Assembly: GCA_010092805.1 (NCBI GenBank)
Contig: JAADYY010000144.1
Location: 1-19,625, forward strand
Direction: 5' to 3'
Length of the DNA: 19,625 nt
Source of the DNA: Chloroflexota bacterium
GTDB lineage: Bacteria; Chloroflexota; Anaerolineae; Aggregatilineales; Phototrophicaceae
Part shown: positions 15,454 to 19,625 of the stretch, piece by piece
Numbering within the stretch: the first letter of the stretch is position 1
Layout: the number at the start of each line of letters is the position of its first letter
Translations under genes and position numbers: made by a program
Notes under the pieces: generated by a model
Seen by the model: the letters and a program-made list of their open reading frames with translations, nothing else
The model's database searches: none
What the model was told of the DNA's origin: nothing

Positions 15454-16482
15454 ATGTCGATTCGTGTGATTGCAGGCAGCGCTAAGGGTCGCCGCCTGAA
15501 ACGTGTCCCTGGGGACACCACGCGCCCGGTCATGGATCGCGTAAAAGAGGCGTTGTTCAGCATCATCGGTCGGCGGATCTATGACGCGCGCTTCCTGGAT
15601 CTATTCGCGGGGACGGGCAGTGTGGGCATCGAAGCTTTAAGCCGGGGGGCAGCCAGCGCCCTACTTGTAGATAACGACCGCCGCGCCATCCAGACCATCT
15701 ACGAGAATTTGCAGATCACCAGCCTGAGCGCCCAGGCTACCGTGCGCCGCGCCGACGCCTTCGCCGTGCTCAAGGGCCACCCGGAGCACCCATATGACTT
15801 TATTTACATCGCGCCCCCCCAATATGCGGGGCTGTGGCTCAGAGCAGTTCAGGCGGTTGACGCCAACCCAGGCCTGTGCGCCGCCGACGGCACGGTAATC
15901 GTCCAGATCGATCCGTCGGAGCAGGAAGCGGTCACGTTGCAGTCGTTGACGCCCGTCGATGAACGGCGCTACGGCAACACGTTACTCTGGTTCTTTGAAG
16001 TCATTGGTGAAGCCGTTGGTGAACCGCCGCCGGAGGAGAACAATTCTGTGCTTGACTCGCAGCAGCTTGAAGCGGTCGTCCGCGAACTGATCGCCAATTT
16101 CGAGATCACTTCCCCACCCATCCCCATCGAAAGCCTGCTCCAACACCCGCAGCCGGGGATGTGGGAAGAGATTGACATTAACCAGCTATCCGGCAGCTTC
16201 CTCAAGATCACCGAACCGTATGCACCGCGCATGTCATTGGCGCGGCTGCTGGTCCGCCACATTATCACCAGCCCGTGGGGCGGCGCGCGCGGACTTGTTG
16301 ACCTGCACGACGACGACGATCAACTGCATGCCTTTGCGCGCATGTTGATGATGCCTGCGGACATGGTGATGGCGTTGGGCGGCAGCGCCCGCACCCCGGA
16401 TGTCATCGCGGCCCATTTTGAGGTGCCAGAAGCGGACGCCAAGCTGCGCCTGGAAGAGTTGGCGACTTACTCCGAACGGTGA
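15454..16482 (+). CDS. rsmD: RsmD-type 16S rRNA (guanine-N2) methyltransferase with extra C-terminal domain
   Basis: The protein has 342 residues from ATG 15454, 4 bases after the upstream stop. Residues 1-185 are RsmD-like: IRVIAGSAKGRRLKRV, TRPVMDRVKEALFSIIG, and the SAM-binding DLFAGTGSVGIEALSRGA (49-66). RsmD methylates G966 of 16S rRNA in the small subunit. The catalytic (D/N)PPY motif reads APPQY (120-124), with Ala in place of Asp. RsmD is normally about 185-200 residues. The extra residues 199-342 look like an IrrE/ImmA-type fold: PPIPIESLL (221-229), FARMLMMPADMV (294-305) and IAAHFEVPEADAKLRLEEL (318-336). The helix that should hold HExxH instead reads SLARLLVRHI, with no zinc ligands. 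The gene end overlaps the convergent CCA-enzyme gene by 16 bases. The methyltransferase part is solid; the second domain is inferred. Confidence 0.85.
   Translation: MSIRVIAGSAKGRRLKRVPGDTTRPVMDRVKEALFSIIGRRIYDARFLDLFAGTGSVGIEALSRGAASALLVDNDRRAIQTIYENLQITSLSAQATVRRADAFAVLKGHPEHPYDFIYIAPPQYAGLWLRAVQAVDANPGLCAADGTVIVQIDPSEQEAVTLQSLTPVDERRYGNTLLWFFEVIGEAVGEPPPEENNSVLDSQQLEAVVRELIANFEITSPPIPIESLLQHPQPGMWEEIDINQLSGSFLKITEPYAPRMSLARLLVRHIITSPWGGARGLVDLHDDDDQLHAFARMLMMPADMVMALGGSARTPDVIAAHFEVPEADAKLRLEELATYSER
16032..16050 (+). promoter_or_regulatory. Possible internal ribosome-binding site and start within rsmD
   Basis: GGAGGAG (16032-16038) lies 9 bases before an in-frame GTG (16048-16050), codon 199 of the rsmD frame, exactly where a standard-length RsmD should end. 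Starting there would give a separate 144-residue C-terminal protein. The motif also encodes an acidic linker (PEEN), so chance is possible. Confidence 0.4.
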
Positions 16483-17945
16483 TGGCTGTTCCGTTCGTCT
16501 CGCTGCCCTGAGAGGTGCGCGCGCGCCAACGCGAGGGCATCGGCTACCGTCTCGACTGTTCCGACCGCCTGCCCTTCGCGGATCAAGTCGATCAACTCGC
16601 CGATGATCGGCCCCGGCTTCAGGTTCAATGTCTCGATCAAATCCGTGCCGCGCAGCAGCGGCGGCGGCTCGATGAGCCGGTCGTAAGCGTCGAAGTAGGC
16701 GGCGAGCAGCGTTTGCGCCCGCTCCAGTGTTGCCAGCCATGCATCCTGCGTGAAGGCCAGCCCAACAGTCGCCAGATAACCCGCCAGCCCCAGCAGAATT
16801 ACGTCAACGCCGGCAGCGCCCGTCGCCCGCCAGAAGCGGTGAATCGTCAGCGGGGTCAGCTCATCGAGATCTTGGAGCGCGGCGAAATCTCCTGCATGGC
16901 GGGCCACAGCACCAACCCGATCTTTCTCGCCGTTGCTCAGGTGCAGCGCCGCCGCCCGCGCCACAGCCTGATCCGCGCCGATGACCGGATGGTGCAGCAG
17001 CGCTGCGAACAGCAGCACCGCCCGATGTGAACGCTCATCCGGCCATTCAACCGCGAGCTGCGCGCGCAGCCCTGACCGGAAGCGGTCGAGCGCAATCGCC
17101 AGCATCCCCATACTGAACTGCGCCGTTGATGTGTCGCTGCGATTCGGGCTGAGCGTCGCCAGGATGTCGGTCAGGCGCTCGATGACCGCCAGCGTATACC
17201 CCCATAGATCATCAGCGTCCTGCGGAGTGTGTTTGCGGCCCCGCAAGGGCACCACCTCCGGCAGAGTCACATCCAACAGGCCGACTGTGTTAGCGACGCG
17301 CAGTGCCATCACCGGGCGGGGCAGCGCCAGCAGTTTGAACACTTCGTCGCGCACCCGCTCCGCCGAGATCTCAGCCAGGCGCGGCGTGACCGCGCGCACA
17401 TCGGCCAGCGTCGCCGGGTCGATGCGCATCCCAAATTGGACGCTCTGCCGCACCGCCCGCAGCGCCCGGATCGGATCGTCGGCCAGCGACGCGGGGCTGC
17501 AGCGGCGGATACGTTTGGCAATGGCATCAGACACGCCGCCGGTTGGGTCGATCAATTCGTTGAGGTCGCCGTGCAGATCGACGGCCATCGCGTTGATCGT
17601 GAAATCGCGGTCGAACAGATCGGCGTCGAGATCGGGGCCGCGCAAGCTGGCGACATCGAAGACCAGACGGCCATCGGGTGTATCGACGAGGGCACGCCCG
17701 ACATCGCGCTCTGCGTCGAGCGGGAAAAAGTCGCCACCCAGCCGATTGGCGATGATCCGCCCCAGCTTGATCCCGCTGTCGGGCGTCGCCATGTCCACAT
17801 CCTTAATGGGCCGCCGTAGGAAGGCGTCGCGCACCGCCCCGCCAACGATGTACACCGGAATCGACACATCCGCCAGCAAATCTTGCAGATCCAGCACTAC
17901 ATCCGGCCACACGAGGATCGGTCGCTCTGAAGAGGGGGGAGTCAC
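16467..17945 (-). CDS. CCA-adding enzyme / poly(A) polymerase-family nucleotidyltransferase
   Basis: The protein has 492 residues from GTG 17945, overlapping the hpt stop by 4 bases (GTGA). The class II nucleotidyltransferase head is clear: VYIVGGAVRDAFLRR (31-45), the catalytic Asp pair D49/D51 in KDVDMATP, RDFTINAMA (113-121), DPTGG (133-137) and DDPIRALRAVRQSVQFG (156-172). This enzyme type adds CCA to tRNA 3' ends. The later part contains LFAALLHHP (312-320), where HD-type relatives have ALLHDIGKP, so an HD phosphohydrolase site is not intact. The C-terminal half is Ala/Leu-rich helix. The end overlaps convergent rsmD by 16 bases. CCA versus poly(A) specificity is not certain. Confidence 0.85.
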   Translation of the reverse strand: MTPPSSERPILVWPDVVLDLQDLLADVSIPVYIVGGAVRDAFLRRPIKDVDMATPDSGIKLGRIIANRLGGDFFPLDAERDVGRALVDTPDGRLVFDVASLRGPDLDADLFDRDFTINAMAVDLHGDLNELIDPTGGVSDAIAKRIRRCSPASLADDPIRALRAVRQSVQFGMRIDPATLADVRAVTPRLAEISAERVRDEVFKLLALPRPVMALRVANTVGLLDVTLPEVVPLRGRKHTPQDADDLWGYTLAVIERLTDILATLSPNRSDTSTAQFSMGMLAIALDRFRSGLRAQLAVEWPDERSHRAVLLFAALLHHPVIGADQAVARAAALHLSNGEKDRVGAVARHAGDFAALQDLDELTPLTIHRFWRATGAAGVDVILLGLAGYLATVGLAFTQDAWLATLERAQTLLAAYFDAYDRLIEPPPLLRGTDLIETLNLKPGPIIGELIDLIREGQAVGTVETVADALALARAHLSGQRDERNSHHRSE

Positions 17946-18505
17946 GCCAGGCTGTCCAGCATCTCGGTTTTCACAACGCCGATGAACGGCAAATTGCGAA
18001 ACTTCTCGTCCAGATCCAGCCCATAGCCAAACACAAACCGATCCTCAATTTCGAAACCGATGTAATCCATTGGGATCGGAATCGTGCGGCGGGCGGGTTT
18101 GTCCAGCAGCGAACACAATTTCAGGCTGGCGGGTTCGCGGGCCAGCAGCATATCGATGACGAAGCGCAGAGTATGCCCGGTGTCGATAATGTCCTCGACG
18201 ATCAACAGGTGCTTGTCGGTCACATTCTCACGCAAATCCATATCGATGCGCACATTGCCCGTCGAAGCGCGCGCGCCTTTGCCATAGCTCGAAATCGACA
18301 GAAAATCGATCTCGTGCGGCACGCTGATATGGCGCATGAGATCGGTGAGGAACATCACACCGCCCTTCAAAATGCAAATGAGCATCAGCTTGTCGGTGTG
18401 GTGATAATCTTTGGAGATCTGCGCGCCGAGTTCCGCGACTCGGGCTTGCAGCACCGCCTCACCGATTAGAATCTCGTGCAGATATTTCTCATACGCCTGC
18501 TGCAT
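17942..18505 (-). CDS. hpt: Hypoxanthine phosphoribosyltransferase
   Basis: The protein has 187 residues from ATG 18505; an in-frame TGA two codons upstream makes this the first possible ATG. The PRPP-binding loop is LLIVEDIIDTGHTL (about 104-117). LICILKGGVMFLTDLMRHI (about 42-60) gives the cis-peptide loop and nearby helix, SISSYG the flexible active-site loop, and FVFGYGLDLDEKFRNLPFIGV the C-terminal base-binding region. It salvages hypoxanthine (and usually guanine) to nucleotides in the cytosol. The Shine-Dalgarno is weak (GGGA, 8 bases upstream) and a small upstream ORF overlaps the start, so translation may be coupled. It shares an operon with the CCA-type enzyme. Confidence 0.95.
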   Translation of the reverse strand: MQQAYEKYLHEILIGEAVLQARVAELGAQISKDYHHTDKLMLICILKGGVMFLTDLMRHISVPHEIDFLSISSYGKGARASTGNVRIDMDLRENVTDKHLLIVEDIIDTGHTLRFVIDMLLAREPASLKLCSLLDKPARRTIPIPMDYIGFEIEDRFVFGYGLDLDEKFRNLPFIGVVKTEMLDSLA

Positions 18506-18636
18506 CGATCATTTCCCAGATCATGTCGTCGATCATTGCCGGTACGCCTCGGTCATCGCGCCGCCTGCACAGGCCCCCCAGCAAGGCGGCGATCAGTGCC
18601 GTTATGTCGTTGAACACTCGGTTTCAGGCCCAACAT
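18489..18636 (-). other. Chain of three overlapping small ORFs leading into hpt
   Basis: After the hpt promoter, three short ATG frames follow each other: 27 codons (18636-18553), 7 codons (18556-18533) and 15 codons (18536-18489), the first two junctions being ATGA overlaps. The third ends 17 bases inside hpt in another frame. The first ATG lies almost at the predicted transcription start, so it would be nearly leaderless. None has a recognisable family. They may be leader peptides coupling translation to hpt, or chance. Confidence 0.3.
18560..18590 (-). promoter_or_regulatory. Hairpin in the hpt leader
   Basis: A perfect 7-bp GC-rich stem (GCCGCCT/AGGCGGC) encloses 17 bases within the hpt 5' leader, over the end of the first small ORF. 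It has no U-tract, so it is not an intrinsic terminator as it stands. Confidence 0.3.
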
Positions 18637-18643
18637 ATTCGCA

Positions 18644-18671
18644 ATTATACGCGCCCCTGACGGGTCGTCAA
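18644..18671 (-). promoter_or_regulatory. Strong candidate promoter for hpt
   Basis: On the minus strand, TTGACG (18671-18666) and a perfect TATAAT (18649-18644) are 16 bases apart. Transcription should begin near 18637, leaving a leader of about 130 bases before hpt. Confidence 0.75.
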
Positions 18672-18720
18672 AGTTGGTGTCCGAAAAGTGTGTAGATCGT
18701 TTGCATAAAGACGTTCGCTG

Positions 18721-18750
18721 TTGCTTTGATCCCGCTATTCGCCTTACAAT
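18721..18750 (+). promoter_or_regulatory. Candidate promoter for the Hsp70-family gene
   Basis: TTGCTT (18721-18726) and TACAAT (18745-18750) are separated by 18 bases. A start near 18757 falls downstream of an in-frame ATG at 18754, which supports ATG 18802 as the real start codon. Confidence 0.55.
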
Positions 18751-18801
18751 GCAATGAGACCAGCATTTGATTTGCGTTACTATGCCGATAGGACTATTGA
18801 C

Positions 18802-19625
18802 ATGGGTCAGAAGCTCGCTATCGATTTTGGAACGACCAACAGCGTCATTGCTCAGTGGGACGCCGCGCAAGAGACGGCACAGGTCCTCAACCTGGCAAAC
18901 GTTGGCACCGACGCAGCCGATGGCTTGCCCCCAGCAGTGCCATCTCTGATCTATGTCAACGACGGGGGCGCAGGCACAGTCACGGTCGGGCATCAGGTGC
19001 GCGCGCGCGGGCTGGATGTGCGGCAGGACAACCGCCTGTTCCGCAACTTCAAGCGCGGCATCGTCTCGACCCCCGCGCCGGAACCCCGCGACATTGACGG
19101 CAAGCCCTGGGATGACAAAGCCGTTGGGCGGAAGTTTCTCCAAACCCTGGTGGATGGGCTGCCGTGCAAGCTCAGCGATATTGAGCAGTTGGTGATGAGC
19201 GCGCCTGTCGCCTCGTTTGAGGGGTACTTGGCGTGGCTCAACAGCCTGTTTGATGAAGAACTCCAGCAGAAAATCCGCATCGTGGACGAATCGACGGCGG
19301 CGGCGCTCGGGTACATGGTCACCAAGCCCGGCGCGGTGGTGCTCGTCTTCGATTTCGGCGGCGGCACGCTCGATCTGTCGTTGGTGGAACTCCCAGAAAG
19401 CCGCGAGAAAACCGGCGGCTTCCTCAACCGGCTGCGCGGCAAAAGCGCCCAGCAGCACAGCGCCCGCGTGATCGCCAAAGCGGGCCGGGTGATTGGCGGC
19501 AGCGATGTCGATCAATGGCTGCTGACGGAGATTCTTAAGCGAACGGGCCTGACGACCAAGCAGCTCGGCAGCAGCTACAGCACGCTGCTCACGCGCTGCG
19601 AACACGCCAAGATCGCGCTTTCGAC
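18802..19625 (+). CDS. Hsp70-family (DnaK-like) ATPase, partial
   Basis: 274 residues are visible before the right edge. ATG 18802 has AGGA eight bases upstream; an in-frame ATG at 18754 (16 more residues) lacks a Shine-Dalgarno. The actin-fold nucleotide-binding domain is clear: phosphate-1 loop AIDFGTTNSVIA (6-17), VDESTAAALGY connect region (161-171), phosphate-2 loop VFDFGGGTLDLSLVEL (182-197) and VIGGSDVDQWLL (230-241). Relative to DnaK there is a charged insertion (about 198-222) between phosphate-2 and the GG loop, and the N-terminal part is divergent. It is therefore probably a specialised Hsp70 relative, not housekeeping DnaK. The peptide-binding domain, if any, is outside the window. 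It is divergent from hpt and has its own promoter. Confidence 0.9.
   Translation, partial: MGQKLAIDFGTTNSVIAQWDAAQETAQVLNLANVGTDAADGLPPAVPSLIYVNDGGAGTVTVGHQVRARGLDVRQDNRLFRNFKRGIVSTPAPEPRDIDGKPWDDKAVGRKFLQTLVDGLPCKLSDIEQLVMSAPVASFEGYLAWLNSLFDEELQQKIRIVDESTAAALGYMVTKPGAVVLVFDFGGGTLDLSLVELPESREKTGGFLNRLRGKSAQQHSARVIAKAGRVIGGSDVDQWLLTEILKRTGLTTKQLGSSYSTLLTRCEHAKIALS

Noticed and set aside
16981..17985. A 334-codon plus-strand frame rich in Arg and Ser
   Set aside because: It is the complement of the CCA-type nucleotidyltransferase gene, which has all catalytic motifs.
18553..19605. A 350-codon open frame on the minus strand
   Set aside because: It is antisense to the clear Hsp70 gene and its translation is low-complexity and unlike any family; only its last 27 codons (the possible hpt leader ORF) are considered.

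Overview
The window is GC-rich, densely packed chromosomal DNA from a bacterium, most likely a Chloroflexota member of the Anaerolineae type. That placement is inferred from gene content and protein style: a 7TM-GAF receptor, a GldA/F/G plus DUF4340 cassette, a PTPS-related membrane protein and an RsmD with an APPQY motif. No rRNA, tRNA, CRISPR array, insertion sequence or phage gene was seen. It reads as core and near-core genome rather than a mobile island.

Layout. (1) 1-659, minus: N-terminal part of an FtsK/SpoIIIE-type DNA translocase, cut by the window edge. (2) 895-1881, minus: a three-repeat S1-domain protein with its own candidate promoter and a downstream hairpin. (3) 2042-6709, minus, a likely operon read from right to left: primary sigma factor (rpoD/sigA), then a LiaF-like membrane protein 5 bases later, a GNAT acetyltransferase, and a 7TM-GAF protein that ends in a helix-turn-helix-like segment instead of a kinase. 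(4) 6906-10746, minus: a tightly coupled GldA-GldF-GldG-DUF4340 ABC cassette. (5) 10747-11077: an AT-rich divergent control region holding a good promoter for the ABC operon and a CRP/FNR-like site placed about -42 from a likely osmC start. (6) 11078-11503, plus: OsmC/YhfA-type peroxiredoxin-like protein followed by a clear intrinsic terminator. (7) 11645-14068, plus: a large PTPS-related polytopic membrane protein. (8) 14155-16482, plus: a TPR protein, a UroD-family protein and an RsmD-type rRNA methyltransferase carrying an extra C-terminal domain, packed with overlaps or a 4-base gap. (9) 16467-18505, minus: hypoxanthine phosphoribosyltransferase and a CCA-adding/poly(A) polymerase-family enzyme overlapping by 4 bases. 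The latter converges on the rsmD 3' end with a 16-base overlap. (10) 18802-19625, plus: the start of a divergent Hsp70-family protein, cut by the window edge.

The most interesting items are: the RsmD fusion to a domain that looks like an IrrE/ImmA fold without its HExxH zinc motif, with a strong internal Shine-Dalgarno and in-frame GTG exactly at the domain border; the kinase-less 7TM-GAF-HTH protein in the rpoD operon; the class II-like activator site before osmC; and a chain of stop/start-overlapping small ORFs leading into hpt. None of these is proven from sequence alone. I found no clear defence system or other wholly new multi-gene system.
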